Positions 5,929 through 13,072 of a stretch of 16,371 bases of DNA are shown here, in pieces. The DNA is taken from assembly GCA_964371655.1 (NCBI GenBank), contig CAYJOD010000119.1, forward strand, positions 1 through 16,371, given 5' to 3'. How positions within the stretch are numbered: position 1 is the first letter of the stretch; each line of letters opens with the position of its first letter. The position numbers were made by a program, and so were the translations under genes. Under the pieces are notes generated by a model that was not told the DNA's origin, did not search any database, and saw only the letters and a list, made by a program, of their open reading frames with translations. Origin of the DNA: CAZGSN01 sp964371655. Lineage in GTDB: Bacteria; Desulfobacterota; Binatia; HRBIN30.

Positions 5929-7203
5929 ATGAAGATTCGCAAGGTACTGGCGCGCGAGATCTTGGACTCGCGCGGCAATCCCACCATCGAAGTGGATGTG
6001 GAGCTCAGCGACGGAGCCTTGGGCCGCGCCGCGGTTCCGTCGGGCGCATCGACCGGGCAGCACGAGGCGCTCGAGCTGCGCGATGGGCAGAAACGCTACG
6101 GCGGAAAGGGTGCCCAGAAGGCTGTGTCCAATGTGAACAAGGTGATCGGTCCGCGGTTGCGCGGTCGTGATGCGCGCCAACAGCGCGACATCGACCAATT
6201 CATGATCGATCTCGACGGTACCGCCAACAAGGGCAAGCTCGGAGCCAACGCGATCCTCGGGGTCTCTCTCGCCGTTGCCAAGGCGGCCGCCGCGAGTGCT
6301 GGCGTGCCGTTGTATCGCTATCTCGGTGGGGCCAAGGCGAAGACCTTGCCAGTGCCGATGATGAACATCCTCAACGGCGGAGTGCACGCCGACAACTCTG
6401 TCGATCTGCAGGAGTTCATGGTCGTACCTGTGGGCGCACGCACGTTTGCCGATGCCCTGCGCATGGGTACCGAGACGTTCCATGCACTCAAGAAGGTCCT
6501 CAAGGACAAGAAATACTCGACCGCGGTTGGCGACGAGGGGGGCTTCGCGCCGCAGCTCAAGTCGAACGAAGAAGCACTCGAAGTGATTCTGTCCGCGATC
6601 GAGCTGGCCGGATACAAGCCCGGACGACAAATTGCCATCGCGCTCGATCCCGCCTCCACCGAGATGTACGAGAACGGCTTGTATGTGTTCCGCAAGTCGG
6701 ATGGCGCACGACGTTCGAGCGCGGAGATGATCGCGTACTACCGTGACTGGATCGGGCGGTACCCAATCGTGTCGATCGAAGACGGGCTCAGCGAAGACGA
6801 CTGGGACGGCTGGGCAGCGATGACCACGAAGCTTGGCCGCAAGGTGCAGCTGGTTGGCGACGATCTCTTCGTGACCAACTCGGAACGGCTGCAACGCGGA
6901 ATCGAACAGGGAGTGGCGAACTCGATCCTGATCAAGTTGAACCAGATCGGCAGCTTGACGGAGACGCTCGATACCGTCGAGCGCGCCGCTCGCGCCGGCT
7001 ACACAACGGTCATTTCGCATCGTTCGGGTGAAACCGAAGACGCGACGATTGCGGACCTGGCGGTTGCGGTAAATGCAGGCCAGATCAAGACCGGCAGCGC
7101 CTGTCGTGGCGAACGTACCGCCAAATACAACCAACTCCTGCGCATCGAAGAGCAGCTCGGTGCACGCGCGCTTTACCCGGGAAAAGCCGCCTTCGCGCAT
7201 TAG
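5929..7203 (+). CDS. eno: Enolase (phosphopyruvate hydratase)
   Basis: A 424-residue glycolytic enzyme converting 2-phosphoglycerate to phosphoenolpyruvate with two Mg2+; in many bacteria it also belongs to the RNA degradosome. The full active site is present: the mobile loop SGASTG (38-43), H153 in GGVHADN, E162 in QEFM, E203 in GDEGGFAP, metal ligands D240, E284 (SIEDG) and the GDD aspartate at ~311, the base K336 (ILIKLNQIG), SHRSGET (363-369) and K387 (GQIKTGS). Small departures from the usual consensus are GSACRGERTAKYN near the C-terminus and ALDPASTEMY around the D240 ligand. Length is normal. It is followed by a strong intrinsic terminator, so it is probably monocistronic. Confidence 0.98.
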   Translation: MKIRKVLAREILDSRGNPTIEVDVELSDGALGRAAVPSGASTGQHEALELRDGQKRYGGKGAQKAVSNVNKVIGPRLRGRDARQQRDIDQFMIDLDGTANKGKLGANAILGVSLAVAKAAAASAGVPLYRYLGGAKAKTLPVPMMNILNGGVHADNSVDLQEFMVVPVGARTFADALRMGTETFHALKKVLKDKKYSTAVGDEGGFAPQLKSNEEALEVILSAIELAGYKPGRQIAIALDPASTEMYENGLYVFRKSDGARRSSAEMIAYYRDWIGRYPIVSIEDGLSEDDWDGWAAMTTKLGRKVQLVGDDLFVTNSERLQRGIEQGVANSILIKLNQIGSLTETLDTVERAARAGYTTVISHRSGETEDATIADLAVAVNAGQIKTGSACRGERTAKYNQLLRIEEQLGARALYPGKAAFAH

Positions 7204-7228
7204 AATCGACACTCAAACTCGCTCACCC

Positions 7229-7268
7229 AAAGGACCTATCGCTGGCTGTCACCTGCGATAGGTCCTTT
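7229..7268 (+). terminator. Rho-independent terminator of eno
   Basis: A perfect 14-bp stem: AAAGGACCTATCGC (7229-7242) with GCGATAGGTCCTTT (7255-7268), and a 12-base loop. It lies 26 bases after the eno stop codon. The T-rich 3' side (CCTTTCTCGTT) is moderate. Confidence 0.88.
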
Positions 7269-7433
7269 CTCGTTCGCCATCAGCCGCAAAGATTTTCCGC
7301 CCCGAAACTGCACTCGATGTGCAGTCGTAGCGCTCCCCGTGCGGATGCCGATCTGCCTGTGGACAAGCGTCAGACCTGGTTGTGGAAAGCCACTAGAACG
7401 CCCTGCTACGCACGATACCGATGTTCCGACAAC

Positions 7434-7502
7434 GCCATTTTAGGATGGTATTCAGCACTGGAAACCAACGACCCCGTTTTAGAAATAGTTTTCCAAAATG
7501 GC
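7434..7502. promoter_or_regulatory. Inverted repeat upstream of the 7512 promoter (possible operator)
   Basis: GCCATTTT at 7434-7441 and its exact complement AAAATGGC at 7495-7502, 53 bases apart. The right half ends nine bases before the -35 box. The spacing suits looping or paired binding better than a single dimer site. Function is inferred only from position. Confidence 0.3.
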
Positions 7503-7511
7503 ATTATTGTA

Positions 7512-7541
7512 TTGACATGAGCCGTGGTGGCATTGTATTAA
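7512..7541 (+). promoter_or_regulatory. Sigma-70-like promoter of the lysine-rich gene
   Basis: The -35 box is a consensus TTGACA (7512-7517), with an 18-base spacer and -10 box TATTAA (7536-7541). The predicted start is near 7548, giving a leader of roughly 90 bases. It is the best promoter match seen in the window and faces a short gene that ends in a strong terminator. Confidence 0.65.
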
Positions 7542-7641
7542 CGCGACTGTAACTGGTGGTGGGTGGCTGATTGAGGTGAGGTTGCCACAGAGAAAGGGAG
7601 CCCAGATCAGTTAGAGATTTTAAGTCTTCAAGGAGGTTGAT

Positions 7642-7716
7642 ATGCCAGCAAAGAAAGCGGCGGCCAAGAAGAAGGCTCCTGCGAAGAAAAAAGCAGCACC
7701 AAAGAAGAAGAAGTAG
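7642..7716 (+). CDS. 24-residue Lys/Ala/Pro-only peptide (histone H1-tail-like)
   Basis: After the initiator Met the peptide contains only lysine (12), alanine and proline, in PAKK / AAAKKK / APAKKK / AAPKKKK blocks. This resembles the C-terminal tails of histone H1 and of bacterial H1-like nucleoid proteins, but without any globular part. The start is firm: AGGAGG (7631-7636) lies five bases before ATG 7642. The gene has its own promoter (7512-7541) and a strong terminator (7786-7822), so it is a complete one-gene transcription unit. Likely roles (inferred) are binding nucleic acid or polyphosphate, neutralising charge in the nucleoid, or ribosome-associated. The alternative is that the transcript acts as RNA and the peptide is incidental, but the consensus Shine-Dalgarno argues against this. 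Confidence 0.7.
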   Translation: MPAKKAAAKKKAPAKKKAAPKKKK

Positions 7717-7785
7717 TTTCAACCAACGAGGCCATTCACAGGCCAGAAGTTTGTTCCCGTTCTCTGTGGCTAGAGCCGTAGGCTC

Positions 7786-7822
7786 AAAAAAGAGGCCCTC
7801 CCAAGTGGAGGGTCTCTTTTTT
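7786..7822 (+). terminator. Strong rho-independent terminator
   Basis: Stem 7786-7801 with 7807-7822: A-run, GAG, one G-T wobble, CCCTCC, then a CAAGT loop, and GGAGGG...CTC followed by seven T. It is a near-perfect intrinsic terminator and, with flanking A and T runs, could work in both directions. A smaller hairpin GAGCC-GTA-GGCTC (7773-7785) lies directly before it. Confidence 0.9.
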
Positions 7823-7966
7823 TGTGTTCCATTCCCTGTCGTCCGCGTCCGACTTGTTGAGTTGTCATGCAGCGCCGCGGCGCGCGCCCGTGACAAAGCA
7901 CGCTACCAACACCGCTAATCCTGTAGTATCGCCTGCCCCGCACCGCGGTGACTGGTAACGTTGAAG

Positions 7967-8773
7967 ATGACCCACGGCTCAAATCCCGAAAGGTTCGTGA
8001 TCGAGACCATCGCGGCAGAGAGTGAGAAGTTCACCTCGCCGCTTGTTTTCGTGCATGGGCTGTGGGGCACGGCGGCGGTGTGGCGCCGCTTCATGGGCTA
8101 TTGCGCGCATCGTGGCTGGACCTGCCACGCGCTCACTCTTCCTGGTCGTGGTGATCGCGACGACGCCGACCGCAGATCCGAACTGGGTTTGCCGGATCTC
8201 GTGGATGCCGTCGCGACCGTGGCGGCTACGTTCGAGACTCGACCGATCTTGGTCGGCCATGACCTCGGCGGCCTGCTCGTTCTCGCCAACGCATCCGCGG
8301 CGCGTGCGGTAGTTGCGGTGGCTCCACTCCTTGCTGAATCGCTCGACGTGATCACGAAAAGCCTGCTTTGCGGTTGGAGGGCGAAGCTCGCTCTGTGGCA
8401 AGCACGCCCGGTGACGCCGAGCCCCGGCCGCTTGCATGACGAATATGTGTGTGGCGCCGATCGCCTCGGATTGATTGTGCCGGAGCCGAGCCGCTTGCTG
8501 CGCCAGGTTGGACGTCAGGCGCGCGCTCTCAATCTTGGAGGTCGCGTACCGACTCTCGTGGTCGCCGCGGAACAGGATCGCTTTGCACCACCTGAACAAG
8601 TGCAGCGGCTCGCCAGCCAACTCGGTGCCGACTTCGCGCTTGTCGCCGGCGCGACCCACGGGCTTCCGTGGGACCAGGGATGGGACAAGGCGGTGGCCAT
8701 CATGCACCGCTGGCTCATTCATACCTTGGGCGAGGAGCTGCTGATTCCGCGTGAGGAGGAAGAAGACGACTGA
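7967..8773 (+). CDS. Alpha/beta hydrolase with Asp at the nucleophile position
   Basis: A 268-residue alpha/beta-hydrolase-fold enzyme. The start is taken as ATG 7967; TTG 7961 is the alternative and neither has a clear Shine-Dalgarno. The oxyanion-side motif is VHGLWG (29-34). The nucleophile elbow reads VGHDLGG (96-102), so the nucleophile position is Asp99 rather than Ser. This is the arrangement of epoxide hydrolases and haloalkane or fluoroacetate dehalogenases. Candidate triad partners are D204 in AAEQDRF and H231 in GATHGLPW. The lid region (~128-185) is shorter than in typical epoxide hydrolases. The C-terminus ends in an acidic tail (PREEEEDD). No signal peptide is present. Fold and elbow are secure; substrate class is not. 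Confidence 0.85.
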   Translation: MTHGSNPERFVIETIAAESEKFTSPLVFVHGLWGTAAVWRRFMGYCAHRGWTCHALTLPGRGDRDDADRRSELGLPDLVDAVATVAATFETRPILVGHDLGGLLVLANASAARAVVAVAPLLAESLDVITKSLLCGWRAKLALWQARPVTPSPGRLHDEYVCGADRLGLIVPEPSRLLRQVGRQARALNLGGRVPTLVVAAEQDRFAPPEQVQRLASQLGADFALVAGATHGLPWDQGWDKAVAIMHRWLIHTLGEELLIPREEEEDD

Positions 8774-8970
8774 TCGCGACGCGCTGACCTGTACTCAGTC
8801 GGAGCAGTGCAGTGCGAACCGGATGCGTCACAGGTCGACGCCGGCACCGGTCACGCCATGATGGCGCAAGACACGGCTGGCGGGCACATGTGCTGCGTGG
8901 CCGCTGCGTTCTGTGGCGTGCCCAGGAGTCAGCGGGATCTCTGGACCGTCTGGGACGCGGTCACGCAACG

Positions 8971-9057
8971 TACGTTCGCCGTCACCCTGAAGGCACGGTC
9001 TTGCATGAGCTCGTCCGCCAACATCTTGAGACCTTCCGCGCCGAGGCGGGCCGGCGC
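8971..9057 (+). pseudogene. Remnant of an IS91-family transposase N-terminus
   Basis: The translation reads YVRRHPEGTVLHELVRQHLE, then TFRAEAGRR. As I know the family, IS91/IS801-type transposases begin with the pattern RRPE-TVLHxxVxEHLETFLA, just before the zinc-binding domain. Here the match stops after about 29 residues: no zinc-binding cysteines and no Y2 catalytic domain follow in any frame. It is therefore a fragment. Recognition is from memory of the family and not a search. Confidence 0.45.
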
Positions 9058-9116
9058 AGCTACGGTCAACCGCGCGGCAGCTCACCGCGGGAATCCCAGC
9101 CCGATCTGTTGACCGG

Positions 9117-9156
9117 TTTTCTGTTTCCGGTTTCCCGTTTCCTGTTTTCCATTCCC
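9117..9156 (+). repeat. GTTTCC-type repeat, third copy
   Basis: Matches 2991-3030 at 36 of 40 positions, with the last 20 bases (9137-9156) identical to 3011-3030. It is located directly after the IS91-like remnant. See 2925-3030. Confidence 0.8.
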
Positions 9157-9239
9157 TTCTTCATATGGTCAGTATTTTCGCCTGCGCCGACTGTGGAGGC
9201 CGACGGCGCTTGGTAGCGACGAGGTGCCGGATTCTATTA

Positions 9240-9269
9240 TTGACGGGGCCTTTGTCGGCGCTGTATACG
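9240..9269 (+). promoter_or_regulatory. Candidate sigma-70 promoter of the DUF3604 operon
   Basis: TTGACG (9240-9245), 18-base spacer, TATACG (9264-9269). The predicted start is near 9276, about 95 bases before ATG 9372. A perfect 15-base palindrome TCCCTGAATCAGGGA (9277-9291) lies right at the predicted start and could be an operator. Confidence 0.45.
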
Positions 9270-9371
9270 GGTCGAGTCCCTGAATCAGGGAATCTGCGCG
9301 AAAGATTGACAATTAGGGCCTACGTATCCGGACCTCGGCATCTTCACGAGGTCACCGTTGGAGGGTTTTGC

Positions 9372-11885
9372 ATGACTGGTGATCGCTTGGTCCGAGGGAC
9401 GTTCGGGCCTTTCCGTTTCGACTGCTGCCGCCAGGTAGGCACGGTAATTTCCGCCTTGCTCTTGCTGATGGGCGCGGGTGCAGCGCTCGCCGATCCACCT
9501 CTCCCGATCAAGAACTGGACCCGCACCGAAGTCAGGGAGGACTGTGCCAGCTATAACGCGTTGCGCACCCCATATTTCGGCGACACGCACGTTCATACAA
9601 AGTACTCCGCGGATGCCGTTCTCGCGCGCACCCGCAACGATCCCCGCGACGCGTACACGTTCGCGAAGGGCGGCACGATCGGCCTACCTCCCTACGATGC
9701 GTTCGATCAGCCCGGCCGTCTTGCCACTCTCGACCGTCCCCTCGACTTCACTGCCGTCACCGACCACGCAGAAGGATTCGGCGAAGCGCGCATCTGCCTC
9801 GACCAGAGCCTCGGACTGCCGGGTTACGATGATTCTCTGTGCCAGAGCCTGCGCAACAGCTTCCTCGCTGAGTACCACCCGACCAATCCGCTGCCCAACG
9901 CGTTCATCCAGTTCTTCCGCGCACTCCAACTGCCGAACCCGGTGCGCATGTCGGGAATCTGCGGCGCCGGTGACGCCGATTGTGCGGCGCAGGCGGCAGT
10001 CGTCTGGCAGGCGACGAAGGACGCCGCCGAGGAATTCTACGATCGCACTTCCGCATGCGGTTTCACGACATTCGTCGCCTACGAGTGGAGCGGCAACACG
10101 CTTGGAAACAACCTGCACCGCAACGTGATCTTCCGCAACAGCAACGTGGTGTCTCTGCCGATTAGCTACTACGAACAGTGGAAGGCCGAGGGCCTGTGGG
10201 CCGAGCTCAAGAGCCAGTGCCTCGATTCGGTGGCCAACTGCGATGTTCTCGCAATTCCCCACAACTCCAACATTGCGAACGCCGCGATGTTCTCCACGAC
10301 CACGACGGACAGTTATCCGCTGACGGCTGAGCAGGCTACGACGCGCGCTTCGTTCGAGCCCATCATGGAGCTGACCCAGGTCAAGGGTGACTCGGAATGT
10401 CGTGACGGCGTCGTCGGCACCAGCGACGAGGAGTGCCGCTTCGAAAAGCTCTCTCGCGTCCAGCTCACCAGCAATTCGAGCTGGACCCAGGAATTTTCGC
10501 CGCTCGCGTATGCACGCGGCGCCCTCAAGCAGGGTCTGAGCATCGAGAGACAGATCGGCGTAAATCCGTTCGCGCTCGGATTCATCGGCGCGACCGACAC
10601 GCACAACGGCACACCCGGTGCGGTGAGCGAAGTTGATTACGGCGGCATCGGCTTCTCGGGTGTGGCCGATTCCGAACCCGCCTTCATTCTGGCCGAGGCC
10701 ACGGCCCCGTCGAAGATCCAGTCGAACCCGGGCGGTCTTTCGGTGCTGTGGGCAGAGGAGAACTCACGCGACGCGCTCTTCGCCGCGATGCGTCGCCGCG
10801 AAACCTATTCCACCAGCGGGACGCGCATCAAGTTGCGCTCGTTCGCGGGGCGCTACCCGCTCGATCTTTGCAACGATCCGAACTTCGTAGCAGAGGGCTA
10901 CGCCAACGGCGTTCCCATGGGCGGCGATCTAGGCCCCGTGCGTGGCAGGTTCTCTCCGCGCTTTGCCATCCAGGCATTCAAGGACGACGGAGGACTTCAG
11001 ACGCCGCTGCAGCGTATCCAGGTCGTCAAGGGATGGATCAACGACAAGACCGGCCACGCCTTCGAGAAGGTCTTCGATGTGACCGGCAACGCCAACAATG
11101 GAGCCGGTGTGGATCTCTCGACCTGCAATGAAACGGGGGCTGCAAACGGTTTCGATTCGCTCTGCACGGTCTGGGAGGACCCGAGCTTCAAGCCGAACCA
11201 GAATGCTTTCTACTATGTCCGCGTGCTCGAAGACCCGGTCTGCCGCTGGAGCCAGCGTCTGTGCATCAAGCTGCGCACATGCTCGACGCTGCTCAAATCC
11301 TGCTCGAAGGATCCCACGCGCACCTGCACAACCAACGCGGAGTGTGATGCCGTCAACAGCGGTAGCACGTGCACCGTGGACTACTCGGCGGTTTGCACTA
11401 CCGATGCCGATTGCGAACATCTCGGAGCGGGCACCTGTGGCGCGACTCCGGCGGTCGATTGCTCCAACCCGGCGTCGCTTCCGCCGGCGGCGGTCGAGTG
11501 CTGCGATGCGCACATCTCGCCGACGATTCAGGAGCGTGCGGTGGCCTCGCCGATCTTCTACCACCCAAGCCGCATGGGGATCAGTAAAGCCAGCGTGACG
11601 TTCGGCGACGTGACGGGGCAAGATCGTCTCCATCTCCGGCTCTTCATCGCGAAGGCGCCGAGCGATTTCGACCCTTCCCAAAATGATCTGACGCTCACCC
11701 TCTCCAATGGATCAACGCTGTGGACCGCGACGATTCCCAAAGGTGCGTTGGTGGCGATGAGATCCGGTACCCTCTACCTATACAAGGACAAGGCCGGCAC
11801 AATTGCGGGCATCACCAGGATGAGGGTGACAATCGAGCAGGGATCCACCAAGATCACGGTCCAAACCGACACAATACGGATCTGA
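9372..11885 (+). CDS. Exported DUF3604-domain protein (PHP-like), with Cys-rich insert and probable frame break at its end
   Basis: 837 residues from ATG 9372, which has GGAGG seven bases upstream; the frame from 9165 is too long. Signal peptide: hydrophobic ISALLLLMGAGAALA, cleavage near 40. The DUF3604 core shows PHP-like metal-site motifs: GDTHVHTKYSAD (H73, H75), VTDHAEG (D131, H132), YEWSG (E238), IPHNSN (H297) and GATDTHNGTPG (D409, H411). LWAEENSRDALFAAMRRRET (460-479) is also typical. Residues ~632-714 are a cysteine-rich block inside the C-terminal part, between CRWSQRLC and SPTIQERA, segments normally close together. A beta-rich tail of ~105 residues follows. The stop at 11883-11885 appears premature: the +2 frame continues that domain to 12001. 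First gene of a cassette with a parvulin and a HupE/UreJ protein. Catalytic function of DUF3604 is not established. Confidence 0.9.
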   Translation: MTGDRLVRGTFGPFRFDCCRQVGTVISALLLLMGAGAALADPPLPIKNWTRTEVREDCASYNALRTPYFGDTHVHTKYSADAVLARTRNDPRDAYTFAKGGTIGLPPYDAFDQPGRLATLDRPLDFTAVTDHAEGFGEARICLDQSLGLPGYDDSLCQSLRNSFLAEYHPTNPLPNAFIQFFRALQLPNPVRMSGICGAGDADCAAQAAVVWQATKDAAEEFYDRTSACGFTTFVAYEWSGNTLGNNLHRNVIFRNSNVVSLPISYYEQWKAEGLWAELKSQCLDSVANCDVLAIPHNSNIANAAMFSTTTTDSYPLTAEQATTRASFEPIMELTQVKGDSECRDGVVGTSDEECRFEKLSRVQLTSNSSWTQEFSPLAYARGALKQGLSIERQIGVNPFALGFIGATDTHNGTPGAVSEVDYGGIGFSGVADSEPAFILAEATAPSKIQSNPGGLSVLWAEENSRDALFAAMRRRETYSTSGTRIKLRSFAGRYPLDLCNDPNFVAEGYANGVPMGGDLGPVRGRFSPRFAIQAFKDDGGLQTPLQRIQVVKGWINDKTGHAFEKVFDVTGNANNGAGVDLSTCNETGAANGFDSLCTVWEDPSFKPNQNAFYYVRVLEDPVCRWSQRLCIKLRTCSTLLKSCSKDPTRTCTTNAECDAVNSGSTCTVDYSAVCTTDADCEHLGAGTCGATPAVDCSNPASLPPAAVECCDAHISPTIQERAVASPIFYHPSRMGISKASVTFGDVTGQDRLHLRLFIAKAPSDFDPSQNDLTLTLSNGSTLWTATIPKGALVAMRSGTLYLYKDKAGTIAGITRMRVTIEQGSTKITVQTDTIRI

Positions 11886-12001
11886 GCACCATCACCCGCG
11901 CGGACCAGACAATTTCGCTGGACCTCGCCCTCGGCAACTACCAGTCGACGGCTACGAACGCCTGGAGGTACGCGGCCCCGAAACTCTCGGTGACGTTCTG
12001 A
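11866..12001 (+). other. Out-of-frame continuation of the DUF3604 protein's C-terminal domain
   Basis: From about 11872 another frame reads NTDLSTITRADQTISLDLAL and on to ...WRYAAPKLSVTF, stopping at TGA 11999-12001. It has strong G/C preference at third positions and alternating beta-strand character that completes the preceding domain. Passing from the main frame to this one needs one missing base (or two extra) near 11866-11885. It is either a sequencing or assembly error, a true truncating mutation, or a -1 recoding site. I see no classical slippery heptamer. Confidence 0.6.
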
Positions 12002-12007
12002 GACGCC

Positions 12008-13072
12008 TTGCGTCTTCTGGCTCTCGTGCGTGGAGGGAATCGGTCTCTAGGCGTGCTGGCGACTGAAGTTCCAGGCGTGCAGCCGTCGCGCTTGCAACGG
12101 ATCGCCCGCCTGCCGGCCCTGCGGTTCACGCTTGCCGGGGTGCTGGCCTTTGTCGTGTCGACGAGGATCGGTACAGGGATCTCCGCGAAGCAGTCGTCGT
12201 CCGTGAAGGAGATCGTGATCGACGCGGGGCGTATCAGCGGCCTCAAGCGCGACTATTCGCTGGCCAACCAGAAGGTGGCGCATGAAGCGGAGACCCGGGC
12301 TCTCGTCGAAAGCCTCATCAGCGAGGAGATCTTCTTCCGCGAGGCGCTGGCGCGCGGCTTCGAACAGGGAGACCGCTCGATCAGCTGGCGCCTCGTGCAG
12401 AAAATGCGGTTTCTCGGTGAGGATCAGGGCGACGACGTCACCACGCTCTATCGGAAGGCCCTGAAGATGGGTCTGCACAAGTCCGATCCCGTCGTACGAC
12501 GTATCCTCGTGGAGAAGATCCGCCTTCTCATCGGCCGTACGGCGCCCGAACCGAGTGAACAACAACTTGCCGACTGGTACCGGGCCCACAGCGCCGACTA
12601 CCAGCAGGCGGAGCGGGTGACGCTGCGTCAAGTGTACTTCGGCCGCGAACGTCGTGGCGCCGAGGGCGCGTGGCAAGCAGCCGACAGTGCCGCGGCGCGC
12701 GCCGCGGGGCGCGGTGTGGATGTTGCCTCCTCGCTCGGTGGGGATCCCTTTGTGGTGGGCAACGAGCTCCGGTCCCAGGGACGAGCGGATCTAACGAAGC
12801 TCTTCGGCTCGTCGTTCGTCGAGGAAGTGTTCTCGATCCCTGCCGGAAGCTGGAGAGGCCCGGTCGAATCTGCCTACGGCTGGCATCTCGTCTTCGTCGA
12901 ACAGCGCTTCGATGCGCGTATCCCCGAGCTGGGCCAGGTGCGCTCGCGCGTGCTCAGGGCGGTCGAGAACGCCAGTCGCAACCGAAGGGTCAGCGAATTC
13001 CTCGAGCACGTTCGGTCCCAGTATACGATCCGCGTCGACGAAGTCGCGATCCGTGGAGGCGGCGATGGCTGA
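12008..13072 (+). CDS. Parvulin-type peptidyl-prolyl cis-trans isomerase, membrane anchored
   Basis: Up to 354 residues. An N-terminal signal anchor (ALRFTLAGVLAFVV, ~37-50) leads into a helical SurA/PpiD-like chaperone region (~75-200). A PpiC-type rotamase domain follows (~203-300), ending in FSIPAGSWRGPVESAYGWHL, the classical parvulin C-terminal signature, with GWHLV 291-295. It probably folds envelope proteins from the outer face of the inner membrane. The start is uncertain: TTG 12008, GTG 12026, 12053 or 12077 are all possible and none has a well-spaced Shine-Dalgarno; the membrane anchor is included in all of them. It lies six bases after the restored end of the DUF3604 frame and overlaps the next gene by eight bases, so operon membership is very likely. 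Confidence 0.85.
   Translation: MRLLALVRGGNRSLGVLATEVPGVQPSRLQRIARLPALRFTLAGVLAFVVSTRIGTGISAKQSSSVKEIVIDAGRISGLKRDYSLANQKVAHEAETRALVESLISEEIFFREALARGFEQGDRSISWRLVQKMRFLGEDQGDDVTTLYRKALKMGLHKSDPVVRRILVEKIRLLIGRTAPEPSEQQLADWYRAHSADYQQAERVTLRQVYFGRERRGAEGAWQAADSAAARAAGRGVDVASSLGGDPFVVGNELRSQGRADLTKLFGSSFVEEVFSIPAGSWRGPVESAYGWHLVFVEQRFDARIPELGQVRSRVLRAVENASRNRRVSEFLEHVRSQYTIRVDEVAIRGGGDG

Larger units (their letters stand above)
7269..7641. other. AT-richer intergenic region upstream of the lysine-rich gene
   Basis: No credible coding frame; the 67-codon frame from 7317 has no ribosome binding site or family resemblance. The stretch around 7420-7560 is clearly richer in A and T than the neighbouring genes. 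It contains an 8-base inverted pair GCCATTTT (7434-7441) / AAAATGGC (7495-7502) and, just after it, a good sigma-70-type promoter. Confidence 0.6.
8774..9371. other. Intergenic region with a decayed transposase fragment, repeat and promoter
   Basis: Two overlapping open frames start at 8807 and 8812, but neither makes a plausible whole protein. The 8812 frame contains an IS91-like stretch at ~8971-9057 (separate entry). A GTTTCC repeat follows at 9117-9156, then a promoter candidate at 9240-9269, a 15-base palindrome at 9277-9291 and the Shine-Dalgarno for the gene at 9372. Confidence 0.55.

Noticed and set aside
5536..7212. A 558-codon open frame on the minus strand across eno and ftsB
   Set aside because: Only its last 108 codons (FtsB) are real; the rest is the antisense of enolase and has Arg/His-rich low-complexity composition.
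7476..7490. GTTTTAGAAATAG looks like part of a Cas9 guide scaffold or CRISPR repeat
   Set aside because: It occurs once, without spacers, repeats or cas genes; a chance match in AT-rich DNA.
8807..9216. Two overlapping 101- and 134-codon plus-strand frames
   Set aside because: Neither has a ribosome binding site or coherent domain; the only recognisable piece is the short IS91-like stretch, reported separately.
9306..9335. A second promoter with -35 TTGACA at 9306
   Set aside because: No acceptable -10 box lies 15-19 bases downstream; the 9240-9269 pair is better.
9165..9371. 69-residue N-terminal extension of the DUF3604 frame
   Set aside because: It precedes the signal peptide, lacks a Shine-Dalgarno and would cover the promoter; ATG 9372 with GGAGG is the better start.
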